A program made the translations under genes and the position numbers. A stretch of 64,000 bases of DNA, from contig NZ_CP049255.1 of assembly GCF_011047135.1 (NCBI RefSeq), forward strand, positions 2,790,001 through 2,854,000. Direction: 5' to 3'. The DNA is from Microbacterium endophyticum (GTDB lineage Bacteria > Actinomycetota > Actinomycetes > Actinomycetales > Microbacteriaceae). Within the stretch, counting starts at the first letter, position 1. Each line of letters starts with the position of its first letter. Shown in pieces: positions 1-9,429 of the stretch. Under the pieces are notes generated by a model. The model saw only the letters and a list, made by a program, of their open reading frames with translations. It was not told the DNA's origin and ran no database searches.

Positions 1-715
1 TGGAGGGTGCGTAGCTTGCGATTGTTTGAACCCAGGCGAAACTGTCGGTACGAGGAAAGAAGAGGAACAGTATCGGGGCTACAAAGACCAGACCGATGCC
101 GATCGCAAGTGCACCGGGGCCATTTCGCACCATGAATCCGATTCCCACGCCCAAAATCGAGATCAGCGCTAGGTAGAACGCGCCGCCGAGCAGCGGCATC
201 AGTGAGGACGACGTGTCACTAAAGTCGAGCGCTGCCTTGCCCAGGATGGGTGTTGTGACGGCAACCGACACCGCAAATGCGACAATCCCCGTGATGAACA
301 TCGTTGTACCCACAACGAGTGACTTCGCGAGAAGCGACCCGAATCGCCCGGGAGCCGCCGTCTGCGTCGATCTGATCATGCCGGTTGAGTATTCACCCGT
401 CACCGAGATCGCACCGAGGATGACGGCGAGAAGCTGTGTCAATACCGTGCTGAACACGATCGCTTGCACCGCGGTCACGTTCGATGCCGTCACCGACGCG
501 GCTTCATCACCTCCGAAAGACGCGATCGCTGAGGCCATGAGCATGCTCAGGCCGACGGAGACGACCGTGACAAGTCCGATCGACCACCCGGTTGACCTGA
601 CAGTTGTGAACTTGGTCCATTCCGAGCGCACAACGTGCCCAAAACTCAATCGATATTCGTTTTTGGGCAGGGGTGCGGCGGCCTGCGAGTGTTGTCTGCT
701 GTCGGTAATAGTCAT
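1..715 (-). CDS. ABC transporter permease (partial, C-terminus off the window)
   Basis: This is the membrane partner of the ATPase encoded just upstream. The reading frame starts at ATG 715 and stays open to the window edge (238 codons), so the C-terminus is missing. The first 40 residues are polar and cytosolic, with an RSEWTK stretch typical of ABC-2 type permeases (RxEwxK). Hydrophobic segments follow, and a GEYSTGMIRST motif around residue 115 is characteristic of the ABC2_membrane family of exporters. The start codon overlaps the ATPase stop (ATGA), so the two are translationally coupled. Substrate is unknown; homologous pairs are labelled drug or multidrug exporters, but nothing here fixes that. 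Confidence 0.85.
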   Translation of the reverse strand, partial: MTITDSRQHSQAAAPLPKNEYRLSFGHVVRSEWTKFTTVRSTGWSIGLVTVVSVGLSMLMASAIASFGGDEAASVTASNVTAVQAIVFSTVLTQLLAVILGAISVTGEYSTGMIRSTQTAAPGRFGSLLAKSLVVGTTMFITGIVAFAVSVAVTTPILGKAALDFSDTSSSLMPLLGGAFYLALISILGVGIGFMVRNGPGALAIGIGLVFVAPILFLFFPRTDSFAWVQTIASYAPS

Positions 716-1623
716 GCGAGGTCCTTTGTCTTGTACTCGACGTCATCGCCTGTGAGGCGGAGATACGCGTCTTCGAGGGTTCCGGAAGTTGGTGTCAGCT
801 CGTGCAACGGGATACCCCTCGCTGCAGCAAGATCGCCAATAGCTGCAGCTTCGATTCCGCTCACTTCGAGTAGATCGCCGTCATGGCTCGTAGTCGTCAC
901 GCCGTCATGTTCGAGCGCTGTGGCAAGGAGCGAAACGCGCGGACTACGCACGTGCACCGACGCACGTGTCCAGTTCTTAACGAGTTCCGAGACGGATGCA
1001 TCCGCGAGGACTCTCCCGCGCCCCAGCACAATGATGTGATCGGCCGTGACAGCCATTTCGCTCATGAGATGGCTAGAGAGCAGAACTGTCTTTCCCTCCG
1101 CCGCTGCGTGGCGAACAAACCGACGTACCCACAGGACGCCTTCGGGGTCCAAGCCGTTGACTGGTTCATCGAGCACGAGAGTGTGCGGATCTCCGAGAAG
1201 GGCGGCCGCGATACCGAGGCGCTGACCCATCCCCAGCGAGAATCCGCCAGCACGCTTTCGGGCAACTGTCGTAAGGCCAGTTACTTCGATGACGTGATCA
1301 ACTCGGGACTGCGGGATGCCGTGGGTCGCTGCCATCGCTCGAAGATGATTCCGTGCACTACGTCCGGTGTGCACGGCTTTAGCGTCGAGAAGCACTCCGA
1401 CTTCGGCGAGAGGAGCGCGGAGTTTGGTGTAGTCGCGGCCGTTCACCGTGACCTGGCCGCGGGTAGGGCGGTCTAGGCCGACGATCATGCGCATAATCGT
1501 GGATTTGCCCGCGCCATTTGGGCCGAGAAAACCCGTCACCTTTCCTGGCTGGACAGTGAAACTTACATCGGACACAGCATTTTGTGCCCCAAAGTTCTTG
1601 CTGAGGTTTTCTGCAACGATCAT
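712..1623 (-). CDS. ABC transporter ATP-binding protein
   Basis: Nucleotide-binding subunit (303 aa) that powers the adjacent ABC-2 permease. It has Walker A GPNGAGKST at about residues 34-42, a degenerate signature FSLGMGQRLG, Walker B TLVLDEPVNGLDP and the switch histidine in LLSSHLMSE. The C-terminal 90 residues form the usual extension of the drug-export type ATPases. It is first in a two-gene operon and its stop overlaps the permease ATG by four bases. A TAGTCT hexamer sits exactly six bases upstream of the ATG, so the mRNA is probably leaderless. Function as an ABC ATPase is certain; the exported compound is not known. Confidence 0.93.
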   Translation of the reverse strand: MIVAENLSKNFGAQNAVSDVSFTVQPGKVTGFLGPNGAGKSTIMRMIVGLDRPTRGQVTVNGRDYTKLRAPLAEVGVLLDAKAVHTGRSARNHLRAMAATHGIPQSRVDHVIEVTGLTTVARKRAGGFSLGMGQRLGIAAALLGDPHTLVLDEPVNGLDPEGVLWVRRFVRHAAAEGKTVLLSSHLMSEMAVTADHIIVLGRGRVLADASVSELVKNWTRASVHVRSPRVSLLATALEHDGVTTTSHDGDLLEVSGIEAAAIGDLAAARGIPLHELTPTSGTLEDAYLRLTGDDVEYKTKDLA

Positions 1624-1629
1624 GTCTTG

Positions 1630-1635
1630 AGACTA
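1630..1635 (-). promoter_or_regulatory. -10 element of a probable leaderless promoter (ABC ATPase)
   Basis: TAGTCT followed by six bases and then ATG. The spacing puts the transcription start on the A of the start codon. There is no Shine-Dalgarno sequence. Confidence 0.55.
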
Positions 1636-1718
1636 GAAAAGGACCATGGCTGGGCGGATCGGTCCGGAGTATGAAACTCTCGCCGGAGTATGGCACCGTA
1701 GGACCACTTCTGCACAAA

Positions 1719-1759
1719 GAAGTGAGCCTCCACACCGCCAGGGCGTGAAGGCTCACTTC
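1719..1759 (-). terminator. Stem-loop downstream of pepN
   Basis: Perfect 11-bp inverted repeat GAAGTGAGCCT / AGGCTCACTTC with a 19-base loop, starting 19 bases after the pepN stop. The minus strand continues with a short T run (CTTCTTTGTG), so it can act as a weak intrinsic terminator for pepN. Confidence 0.5.
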
Positions 1760-1777
1760 ATGTTGAGGTCTCGGAGG

Positions 1778-4324
1778 CTAGCTGGCGTCGCGCTCCTGCG
1801 CGGCGAGCGAGCGCACGGTACCCGCAAGGTTTTCACTCACGAGACGGCGTAGCGCGCCGGGCGCATCGGCGTTCTCTGCGAGCCAGCGACGTGTGGCATC
1901 GCGAAGACTCGTGTTCGCCAGAGCTGCGGGATAAAGCCCGACAATTAGATAGCTCGCAATTTGATAGCTGCGACTGTTCCAGATCGGAAGCAGCATGTCG
2001 AAGTACGAAACCACGAACTCTTCGAGAAGGTCAGCGCTTGCCGGATTGGTGAAACCGAGCGCCGTTGCACGAACGATCGTGTTCGGGGCATCGCCCGATA
2101 CGACGAGCGAATCCCAGGCGGCATGCTTCGCCTCTGCCGTGGGGATTGCGGCTTTCGCCTGAGCCGCGAACTCTCCGCCCTTAGCAGTGTTGTCGGACTC
2201 GAGTGCTGTGTCGATTTCAGCTGCGGTCACGACGCCACCTGCTGCAAGCGACACGAGGAGCTGCCACGAGAGGTCGGTATCGATCTCCAACCCCTCCAAG
2301 ACGAGCTCTCCGTCGCGAAGCGCGCGGACTGTTTCCCACTGCGCGGGGTTCGACGCGGCCGTCGCAAACGACGTGACGAACTGCAGCTGGCTGTCGCTTC
2401 CGTTCTCCGCGTGCTGCGCCAGCTCCCAGAGAGCATCGGCGACTTTGACACGGGTCGATGCACGTTTCTCGGGCACGACGTAGCTGTTTGCCGCAAGGAG
2501 CAACTGGCCAAGGGTGGTGCGCACTGTCGTGGATTCGGTCTCGGACCCGATGTTGCGCAATACCAGATCGACATAGTCGGATGCCGCGGTCTCAGCGTCA
2601 CGGGTCTGATCCCAAGCTGCACCCCAGACAAGCGAGCGCGCCAGCGGGTCGCTGATGTCGCGAAGGTGCGCGATTGCTGTCGCGAGCGAGCGCTCATCGA
2701 GCCGGATCTTGGCGTACGCCAGATCGCTATCGTTGAGCAGCACGAGGTCGGGTCGTTCGATACCGACCAGCGATGGCACATCTGTGCGGTCACCATCAAC
2801 GTCGATTTCGACGCGGTGCACACGCTCGAGACGACCGTCGCGGAGGCTGTAGAAGCCCACGCCGAGCCGATGGGGTCGGATTGTCGGGTAGTCGGCTGGT
2901 GCTGTCTGCACGATCGCGAAGCGCGTGATCTTGCCGTTTGACTCTTCGATCAGTGGTGACAGTGTGTTGACACCCGCGGTTTCGAGCCACTTCTTCGACC
3001 ACTCGCCGAGTTCACGGCCGCTCGTCGCCTCGAGTTCGACGAGGAGGTCGCTCAGCTCAGTGTTGCTCCACTCGTGCTTTGCGAAGTACGCGGCAACTCC
3101 GGCAAAGAACTGCTCGACGCCCACCCAAGCCGCGAGTTGTTTGAGAACTGAACCGCCTTTGGCATAGGTGATTCCATCGAAGTTCACTTGTACGTCGTCA
3201 AGATCGTTGATTTCAGCAACGACCGGGTGGGTTGAGGGGAGCTGGTCTTGACGGTATGCCCATGTCTTTTCCATCGCGTTGAACGTGGTCCACGCCGCTG
3301 TCCACTCCGTAGCTTCAGCGGTCGCAATCGTCGATGCCCACTCCGCGAACGACTCGTTCAGCCACAGGCCATTCCACCACTTCATGGTGACGAGGTCACC
3401 GAACCACATGTGCGCGAGCTCGTGAAGGATCGTCACAACGCGACGCTCCTTGACAGCATCCGTCACCTTGCTGCGGAACACGTAGGTTTCAGTGAAGGTG
3501 ACAGCGCCAGCGTTTTCCATTGCCCCGGCGTTGAACTCCGGAACGAAGAGCTGGTCGTACTTGGCAAAGGGGTAGGGGTAGTTGAATTTCTCTTCGTAGT
3601 ACGCGAAGCCTTCGCGCGTCTTGTCGAAGATGTAGTCGGCGTCAAGATGCTGCCAAAGGCTCTTTCGCCCGAAAACTCCGAGCGGGATGACGCGGCCAGA
3701 TGCGCTGGTGAGCTCGGAGAAGGTCGACTCGTAGGGTCCCGCAATCAGCGCTGTGATGTAGGAAGAAATCCGCGGTGTCGGCTCGAAAGTCCAGGTGGCT
3801 GAACCGTTGCCGTGGTCTACGGGAGCAGCCGCTTCGGGCGAATTGGAGATGACCTTCCATTCCGCGGGTGCTGTCACTGTGAATGTGAACGCTGCTTTGA
3901 GGTCTGGCTGCTCGAACACCGCGTACATGCGGCGTGAGTCGGGCACTTCGAACTGCGAGTAGAGGTAAACCTCTTCGTCTACCGGGTCGACGAAACGATG
4001 GAGGCCCTCACCGGTGTTCGTGTAGATGCAGGTCGCGTCAACAATGAGTTCGTTTTGTTCTGCGAGATCATCGAGTGAAATGCGCGACTCCGAATAGGCA
4101 CTCGCGGGATCGATCACGCGACCGTTGAGAGTGATCGAGTTCACATCGCGGGCAATGAGGTCGATAAACGTGCTGGCACCGGCGGTGGCCGCGAATCGCA
4201 CAGTCGAGCGCGAGCGGAACACCTCCGGGCCCGTTGTCAGGTCGAGCACGACGTCGTAGGAGTGTGTGTCGATGACGGCACGGCGCTCCTGCGCTTCAAT
4301 GCGGGTGAGGTTCTCTCCAGGCAC
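1778..4324 (-). CDS. pepN: Aminopeptidase N (M1 family)
   Basis: Zinc metallopeptidase of 848 aa that removes N-terminal residues from peptides in the cytosol. GAMEN (residues 267-271) forms the exopeptidase substrate-binding site. HELAH (301-305) plus Glu324 in NESFAEW form the HEXXH-x18-E zinc site. The C-terminal 400 residues match the ERAP1-like helical domain. The frame is open up to 4408, but GTG 4324 is preferred: a GGGAG Shine-Dalgarno lies just upstream, and the protein then begins PGENLTRIEAQERRA, the usual actinobacterial N-terminus. It is divergent from hemH, and pepN near rpiB is a conserved actinobacterial arrangement. Confidence 0.96.
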   Translation of the reverse strand: MPGENLTRIEAQERRAVIDTHSYDVVLDLTTGPEVFRSRSTVRFAATAGASTFIDLIARDVNSITLNGRVIDPASAYSESRISLDDLAEQNELIVDATCIYTNTGEGLHRFVDPVDEEVYLYSQFEVPDSRRMYAVFEQPDLKAAFTFTVTAPAEWKVISNSPEAAAPVDHGNGSATWTFEPTPRISSYITALIAGPYESTFSELTSASGRVIPLGVFGRKSLWQHLDADYIFDKTREGFAYYEEKFNYPYPFAKYDQLFVPEFNAGAMENAGAVTFTETYVFRSKVTDAVKERRVVTILHELAHMWFGDLVTMKWWNGLWLNESFAEWASTIATAEATEWTAAWTTFNAMEKTWAYRQDQLPSTHPVVAEINDLDDVQVNFDGITYAKGGSVLKQLAAWVGVEQFFAGVAAYFAKHEWSNTELSDLLVELEATSGRELGEWSKKWLETAGVNTLSPLIEESNGKITRFAIVQTAPADYPTIRPHRLGVGFYSLRDGRLERVHRVEIDVDGDRTDVPSLVGIERPDLVLLNDSDLAYAKIRLDERSLATAIAHLRDISDPLARSLVWGAAWDQTRDAETAASDYVDLVLRNIGSETESTTVRTTLGQLLLAANSYVVPEKRASTRVKVADALWELAQHAENGSDSQLQFVTSFATAASNPAQWETVRALRDGELVLEGLEIDTDLSWQLLVSLAAGGVVTAAEIDTALESDNTAKGGEFAAQAKAAIPTAEAKHAAWDSLVVSGDAPNTIVRATALGFTNPASADLLEEFVVSYFDMLLPIWNSRSYQIASYLIVGLYPAALANTSLRDATRRWLAENADAPGALRRLVSENLAGTVRSLAAQERDAS

Positions 4325-4471
4325 TACGTTGCTCCCAGGTTCGGGGTGGATGCTTCGTGAGGCTGAGCTCACATGGCGCGCTTGGGCGGATCGCGGGGGG
4401 CGCGGCACACCAACCCTATCGCCGCGCGCTGCAGCGATCCAGGAACGCGCCCGAAGTGCGAGGATAGATGA

Positions 4472-5638
4472 ATGAGCGTTCCCTTCTCATCTGTCGCGGC
4501 GTCTGCGGGCGCGCCCCATATCGAAACCCCCACGGCGTACGACGGCATCTTGCTCGCCGGCTTCGGCGGACCCGAGGGGCAGGATGACGTCATCCCGTTC
4601 CTGCGGAACGTGACACGCGGCCGCGGAATCCCAGATGAACGACTGGAAGAGGTCGCGCATCATTACCGCGCCTTTGGTGGCATCAGCCCCATCAATGCTC
4701 AGAATCGCTCGCTCAAGGCAGCGCTCGAAGACGAACTCGCTCGACGTGGCATCGACATCCCCATTTACTGGGGAAACCGGAACTGGGCGCCGTATCTCAC
4801 TGAAGCCGTGCAAGAGGCAGCGGATGCCGGTGACCACACGCTGCTCGGACTCGCCACAAGCGCATACAGCTCTTTTTCGAGTTGCCGCCAGTACCGCGAG
4901 GACTATGCGCGGGTCTTGACCGAGACGGGTCTTAGCGAAACCGTCACGATCGATAAAGTGCGGCAGTTCTTCGATCACCCGGGATTCGTTGCACCATTTG
5001 TGGAGGGCGTGAAGGCAGCCGTCGTGCAGATGCTCGCGGACGGTGAAGAAGCTGACGGCATCCGAATTCTCTTCTCGACACACTCCGTGCCGATGGCGGA
5101 TGCTGAGCGATCGGGTCCGCGAGACCTTGATCTGGGCCCGGGCGGTGCCTACGCCGCGCAGCATGAAGCCGTCGCCGCCTACGTCATGTCTGAGGTCAGC
5201 CGCGAAATTCCGGCCGCCACAGCTATCGATTGGCAGGTCGTGTACCAATCCCGTTCGGGCCCGCCGTCGCAGCCATGGCTTGAGCCAGACGTGTGCGACG
5301 TGATCTCAGGGCTGCCTGCTGCGGGTGCCACTGCCGTGATCGTTGTGCCGCTGGGGTTTGTGAGCGACCACATGGAAGTGATGTGGGATCTTGACACCGA
5401 AGCCATGGAAGCCGCGGCCGACGCCGAGCTCCGATTCGCGCGCACGCCGACTCCGGGCACCGACCCTGAGTACGTCCGCGGGCTCGTCGACTTGATCGAA
5501 GAGCGTCTGAATGGCACACCTGTAGCCGAGCGTCCCCACGTCACGAAGCTTGGCCCGTGGTTCGACGTGTGTCGACCGGGATGCTGCGAGAACGTGCGTG
5601 CCGGCTTCAAACCGGCCGCGGCAGGAATCGCTCCGTAA
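4472..5638 (+). CDS. hemH: Coproporphyrin III ferrochelatase
   Basis: Inserts Fe(II) into coproporphyrin III in the actinobacterial (coproporphyrin-dependent) heme pathway; also called cpfC. The protein is 388 aa with the ferrochelatase signature (AGFGGPEG near residue 30, STHSVP, and the second-domain VPLGFVSDHMEVMWDLD). Cys138 (SSCRQYRE) together with Cys367, Cys371 and Cys372 in the C-terminal CRPGCC segment fits the ligand set of the [2Fe-2S] cluster known in mycobacterial ferrochelatase. An AGGA Shine-Dalgarno lies seven bases before ATG 4472. No other heme gene is adjacent, so it appears monocistronic. Confidence 0.93.
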   Translation: MSVPFSSVAASAGAPHIETPTAYDGILLAGFGGPEGQDDVIPFLRNVTRGRGIPDERLEEVAHHYRAFGGISPINAQNRSLKAALEDELARRGIDIPIYWGNRNWAPYLTEAVQEAADAGDHTLLGLATSAYSSFSSCRQYREDYARVLTETGLSETVTIDKVRQFFDHPGFVAPFVEGVKAAVVQMLADGEEADGIRILFSTHSVPMADAERSGPRDLDLGPGGAYAAQHEAVAAYVMSEVSREIPAATAIDWQVVYQSRSGPPSQPWLEPDVCDVISGLPAAGATAVIVVPLGFVSDHMEVMWDLDTEAMEAAADAELRFARTPTPGTDPEYVRGLVDLIEERLNGTPVAERPHVTKLGPWFDVCRPGCCENVRAGFKPAAAGIAP

Positions 5639-5692
5639 GCTTCTCGCCGTCGCTGACCAAAACGGCGTGCATTCGCCGCTCGACGAAATCTC

Positions 5693-5698
5693 TAGGAT
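5693..5698 (+). promoter_or_regulatory. -10 element of a probable leaderless promoter (rpiB)
   Basis: TAGGAT, six bases, then the rpiB ATG. The AGGA inside could also serve as a weak Shine-Dalgarno, so the leaderless reading is likely but not exclusive. Confidence 0.45.
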
Positions 5699-5704
5699 CG
5701 ACAC

Positions 5705-6238
5705 ATGCGCATTCACATCGCGACTGATCACGCTGGCCTTGAGTTCTCCACGGAGTTGCAACGGCATTTGACGAGCGCCGGCCACGAGGTGGTCGACCAC
5801 GGGCCGATCGCTTACGAGCCACTCGATGACTATCCCGCTTTTTGTATTCGCGCGGCGCAAGCCGTCGTTCGCGATCAAGCTGCGGGGATCGAGACCCTCG
5901 GTGTCGTCTTCGGCGGTTCGGGAAACGGGGAACAGATCGCCGCGAACAAGGTGCTCGGTGTTCGAGCCGCACTCGTCTGGAACCTGTCGACGGCGGAGCT
6001 TGCGCGTCAGCACAATGATGCGAACGTGATCGCTATCGGAGCGCGCCAGCACACGTTCGCCGAGGCATCCGAGTTCATAGATCGATTCATCGCGACCCCT
6101 TTCTCGAACGAAGAACGTCATTCACGACGCATCGCGCAGCTGGCAGCGTATGAAACCGACGGTTCTCTCGTGGCGGACCCGCGCGCAGGTCACACGAGTG
6201 TGAGCGCCCCTGACTCGTTCGACCCCGAAGCCGGCTGA
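5705..6238 (+). CDS. rpiB: Ribose-5-phosphate isomerase B
   Basis: Interconverts ribose 5-phosphate and ribulose 5-phosphate in the pentose phosphate pathway. The 177-aa protein has the RpiB/LacAB fold markers: IATDHAG at the N-terminus, GxGNGE phosphate/anomeric site (FGGSGNGEQIAANK), and LARQHNDANVIAIGAR. The C-terminus is about 20 residues longer than the minimal fold, as in other actinobacterial members. Its TGA overlaps the next ATG (TGATG), so translation is coupled to the Nei-type glycosylase. The rpiB-glycosylase pair is conserved in Mycobacterium. Confidence 0.95.
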   Translation: MRIHIATDHAGLEFSTELQRHLTSAGHEVVDHGPIAYEPLDDYPAFCIRAAQAVVRDQAAGIETLGVVFGGSGNGEQIAANKVLGVRAALVWNLSTAELARQHNDANVIAIGARQHTFAEASEFIDRFIATPFSNEERHSRRIAQLAAYETDGSLVADPRAGHTSVSAPDSFDPEAG

Positions 6239-7239
6239 TGCCCGAAGGACATTCCGTCCATCGGATTGCACGTCAATTTGCTCGTAATTTCGAGGGCCGC
6301 ACGGTTGCCGCCTCGAGTCCGCAGGGACGGTTTACTGAGGGCGCGTCCCTGTTGTCGGGCCGTACTCTTGTCGGTGCGCGCGCCGTGGGCAAGCAGATGT
6401 TCTTGGAGTTTGAAGGCGATCTTTGGCTCCGAGTGCACCTCGGCCTATACGGTGCATGGGACTTTTCCGGCGAGATCCTCGTGGATTCGACTATTGCTTC
6501 GGCGAACGGGCGCATGGGGCAGACCAACCAACGCGGGACTGTTCTTGAAGACGAAGCGATCATGGACGCAGCGGGCGAAAACTCTCTCGCCTCAATAGGT
6601 GCACCGCGAAAAGCTCGGGTGCATGTGCGGATGTCTGAGCAGACGAGGGGGCTCGCCGACGATGACGCGGAGTGGCCTCCGCCGATTGTGGGACAGGTGC
6701 GACTGCGACTCCTCACAGATTCAACGTGTGCCGACCTCCGCGGTCCGACCGCGTGTCAAGTGCAGACATCGGTTGAGATGGCGGCGTCGGTGGCAAAACT
6801 CGGGCCTGATCCGCTCGTTGATGACCCGGCCGCGGGGGAGGAACGCTTTGTCTCGGTCGTTGCCCGTAAACCCACGGCGATCGGTCTTCTGCTGATGGAC
6901 CAGGCTGTGATCAGTGGCATCGGAAACGTGTATCGCGCCGAGATGCTCTTTCGCGCCCGTCAAAATCCGCACACACCCGGGCGGGACGTTCCGACGTCTA
7001 CTGTTCGTGAGCTGTGGCGGGACTGGGTTCGTTTGCTGACGATTGGCGTCGAGGCCGGTCAGATGATGACAATGGACGATCTTGACCCGGAGTCGTACCG
7101 TCGCGCAATGGCTTCTCGAGACGACCGGCACTGGGTGTATCACCGCGCAGGCCTGCCGTGTCGCGTGTGCGGAACGGCCATCGTGCTCGAAGAAGCCGCG
7201 GGAAGAAAACTGTACTGGTGCCCCAAATGCCAAGCGTAA
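6238..7239 (+). CDS. nei: Fpg/Nei family DNA glycosylase (endonuclease VIII type)
   Basis: Base-excision repair enzyme with AP-lyase activity, expected to remove oxidised pyrimidines. The mature N-terminus PEGHS supplies the catalytic Pro2 and Glu3. The helix-two-turn-helix contains ISGIGNVYRAEMLF. The C-terminal zinc finger is C-x2-C (CRVC) followed by CPKC. At 333 aa it is longer than typical Fpg because of a central insertion (around residues 80-150) rich in Glu/Asp and Arg. Whether it matches mycobacterial Nei1 or Nei2 cannot be decided by eye. It is translationally coupled to rpiB. Confidence 0.9.
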   Translation: MPEGHSVHRIARQFARNFEGRTVAASSPQGRFTEGASLLSGRTLVGARAVGKQMFLEFEGDLWLRVHLGLYGAWDFSGEILVDSTIASANGRMGQTNQRGTVLEDEAIMDAAGENSLASIGAPRKARVHVRMSEQTRGLADDDAEWPPPIVGQVRLRLLTDSTCADLRGPTACQVQTSVEMAASVAKLGPDPLVDDPAAGEERFVSVVARKPTAIGLLLMDQAVISGIGNVYRAEMLFRARQNPHTPGRDVPTSTVRELWRDWVRLLTIGVEAGQMMTMDDLDPESYRRAMASRDDRHWVYHRAGLPCRVCGTAIVLEEAAGRKLYWCPKCQA

Positions 7240-7246
7240 GGACGAG

Positions 7247-7882
7247 ATGAGACAGAACCCGAGCTTCGTGATGACTGACATCGCCGAGTTGCGACGCCTC
7301 ATCGAACTCAATCCGTGGGTCACGTTGATGAGCGCAGGTCCAGATGGCCTGGTCGCGTCTCACTACGCTGTGCTGCTCGACGACACACGCGACGACCTGA
7401 CGATTGTCGGTCACGTCGGCAAGCCTGACGATGCGATTCTGGGGCTCGGCGAGCGCGAGCTTCTTGTGGTGGTTCAAGGACCGCACGGGTATATCTCGCC
7501 GTCTTGGTACGGCGATGTTGCGGCAGTACCCACCTGGAACTTCATCTCGGCCCATCTGAGTGGCATCCCAGAGATTTTGACCGCCGAAGAGAATCTCATG
7601 GTTCTTGACCGGTTGGTAGACCGATTCGAGCGTGGGATGCCGCATCCTCGAGGCATGTGGGAGCGCCCGAATGACGAGGCTTTTGTGCAACGTCTGGCCA
7701 GCGGCACGGTGGGGTTCCGTCTCACTCCATCGCGCGTTGTGGGAAAGCGGAAGATGAGCCAGAATCGCTCCTCAGACGTCGTTGACACCATCATTGCGGG
7801 TCTTGAAGGCACAGGCGTCCATACCAACGAGCCATTGGCAACCGAGATGCGTCGCGCGCGTCTTCGCGGGGTTGACGCATGA
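7247..7882 (+). CDS. PaiB-like FMN-binding negative transcriptional regulator family protein
   Basis: A 211-aa flavin-reductase-like split-barrel protein. Family hallmarks are MRQNPSFVMTD at the N-terminus, HVGKPDD, GPHGYISPSWYG, VPTWNF and the C-terminal VGKRKMSQNRS. Bacillus PaiB was described as a negative regulator of sporulation and protease genes; its biochemical role elsewhere is uncertain. The frame is open further upstream inside nei, but ATG 7247 has an AAGGACG Shine-Dalgarno and gives the normal family length. It lies between nei and an amidohydrolase and overlaps the latter by four bases. Confidence 0.87.
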   Translation: MRQNPSFVMTDIAELRRLIELNPWVTLMSAGPDGLVASHYAVLLDDTRDDLTIVGHVGKPDDAILGLGERELLVVVQGPHGYISPSWYGDVAAVPTWNFISAHLSGIPEILTAEENLMVLDRLVDRFERGMPHPRGMWERPNDEAFVQRLASGTVGFRLTPSRVVGKRKMSQNRSSDVVDTIIAGLEGTGVHTNEPLATEMRRARLRGVDA

Positions 7883-9378
7883 GCGCAGTCGGAGAACAAA
7901 TCGGCACGATCCGAGGCGGCCGCATCTCGGGGCCCGGCAGTGCGTTGCTGCCATGGGACGGACCATCTGACATTTTCATCTCCGATGGTCACATTGCGGA
8001 CATCGCACCAGCGGGGGCCATGCCGCCCCAGGGCGAAGTCGTCGATGCGCACGGCGGCTGGGTGTTGCCCGGCCTCTGGGATCATCACGTGCATGTTCTC
8101 CAGACAGCGTTGAGCGCGCAGAGGCGCGATGTGGGAGAGGCGGTATCTGCCGTGCACGCCGCGTCACTCATGGCGCAAACACCTCCGCTCGTCGATGGAC
8201 GGCGCGTCGGTGTGGGATTCCGCGATGCGCTCTGGAATGACGTACCGAGCTTGGCGATTCTCGATGAGGCAACTGGACAGATCCCGACCTACATCATCAA
8301 CGCGGATGTCCATAGTGTGTGGATGAACTCGGCAGCGCTTCGGCGAGAGCAGATGGACGCAGCCGACGGTGTCGTTCGTGAAGAGCCCGCATTCGAGATT
8401 TCTCGACGGTTGAATCATGTTGATCCGCGAATGGGCGATGCGCACGTGTGGCAGATGGCTCGTGCTGCAGCCTCTCGTGGCGTCGTGGGCCTTGTCGACT
8501 TTGACATGGAGTGGAACGACGAGTCTTGGGCACGTCGGCTCGAGGGTGGGTTCGATGAGCTCCGGGTGCGGTTCGGCATCTACCCGATGTTCTTGCAGCG
8601 CGCGATCACGGAGGGGCTTCGCACTGGTGACCCAGTGCGTGGCGCGCTATCCGATCTGGTTCGGGTCGGGCCCCTCAAGGTGATTCGCGATGGTTCGCTC
8701 GGCACACGCACTGCCGCCTGCTCTCACCCGTACACAGGCGATCCACAAAATCACGGCGTGCTCACGATTGATAACGACACTCTGCGAGAGCTGATGACAA
8801 TAGCGACTGCGAACGGCATTGACAGTGCCATCCACGCTATCGGCGACGTGGCAGGTGCCGGAGCGCTCGATGCTTTCGCGTTTACCGGAGCGCGGGGGAC
8901 CATCGAGCACGCGCAACTCGTCGCGCACGCGGACATTCAGAGGTTCGCCCGGTTGGGGATCACTGCCAGCGTGCAGCCCGAGCACGCGATTGATGACCGC
9001 GACATCACCGATGTGGAGTGGTCGGGGCAGACTGCCCTCGCGTACCCGCTTCGCGCTCTGGCTGATGCTGGTGTCGCTCTGCAGTTTGGGTCGGATGCTC
9101 CGGTGTCACCTCTTGACCCGTGGGCAGCTCTCGCGGCGGCGACATTCCGCACGCGCGACGGCCGCGAACCGTGGCGACCTGAGCAAGCGCTCGATATCGA
9201 TACTGCACTCGCGGCATCCACTCACTCGGGTTCGCTCTCGCCCGAGACTGTCGTGCCAGGCGCGTTGGCGGATCTGGTGGTCGTGGATGCGGACCCCGAG
9301 ATCGCGAACGAGTCTGAGCTGCGTGGGATGTCTGTGCGCGCGACGATGATCTCGTCTCGTCTCACTCACGTCGCATAA
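7879..9378 (+). CDS. Amidohydrolase family 3 protein (YtcJ-like)
   Basis: Metal-dependent hydrolase of 499 aa. The N-terminal beta-sandwich is followed by a TIM barrel carrying HxH (LWDHHVHV, about residue 70), a central conserved block with GSLGTRTAAC, the histidine segments SAIHAIGDV and IEHAQLV, and the catalytic aspartate in FGSDAPVSPLDPW. YtcJ-like proteins act on N-acyl or imide bonds, but no substrate can be assigned here. It is the last gene of the rpiB run, starting within the preceding gene's stop (ATGA), and is followed by a strong hairpin terminator. Confidence 0.88.
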   Translation: MSAVGEQIGTIRGGRISGPGSALLPWDGPSDIFISDGHIADIAPAGAMPPQGEVVDAHGGWVLPGLWDHHVHVLQTALSAQRRDVGEAVSAVHAASLMAQTPPLVDGRRVGVGFRDALWNDVPSLAILDEATGQIPTYIINADVHSVWMNSAALRREQMDAADGVVREEPAFEISRRLNHVDPRMGDAHVWQMARAAASRGVVGLVDFDMEWNDESWARRLEGGFDELRVRFGIYPMFLQRAITEGLRTGDPVRGALSDLVRVGPLKVIRDGSLGTRTAACSHPYTGDPQNHGVLTIDNDTLRELMTIATANGIDSAIHAIGDVAGAGALDAFAFTGARGTIEHAQLVAHADIQRFARLGITASVQPEHAIDDRDITDVEWSGQTALAYPLRALADAGVALQFGSDAPVSPLDPWAALAAATFRTRDGREPWRPEQALDIDTALAASTHSGSLSPETVVPGALADLVVVDADPEIANESELRGMSVRATMISSRLTHVA

Positions 9379-9422
9379 ACGAACAAGCCCCCACCGCGGT
9401 GCGCGTGGGGGGCTTGTTCGTT
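9378..9422. terminator. Bidirectional hairpin between amidohydrolase and dps
   Basis: Long inverted repeat with arms AACGAACAAGCCCCCAC and GTGGGGGGCTTGTTCGTT around a short GC-rich loop. It lies between two convergent genes and can terminate both. Confidence 0.8.
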
Positions 9423-9429
9423 GGCGTCT

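Noticed and set aside
1961..2941. Plus-strand open frame inside pepN
   Set aside because: pepN on the minus strand has the complete M1 signature; the shadow frame has no domain and no ribosome-binding site.
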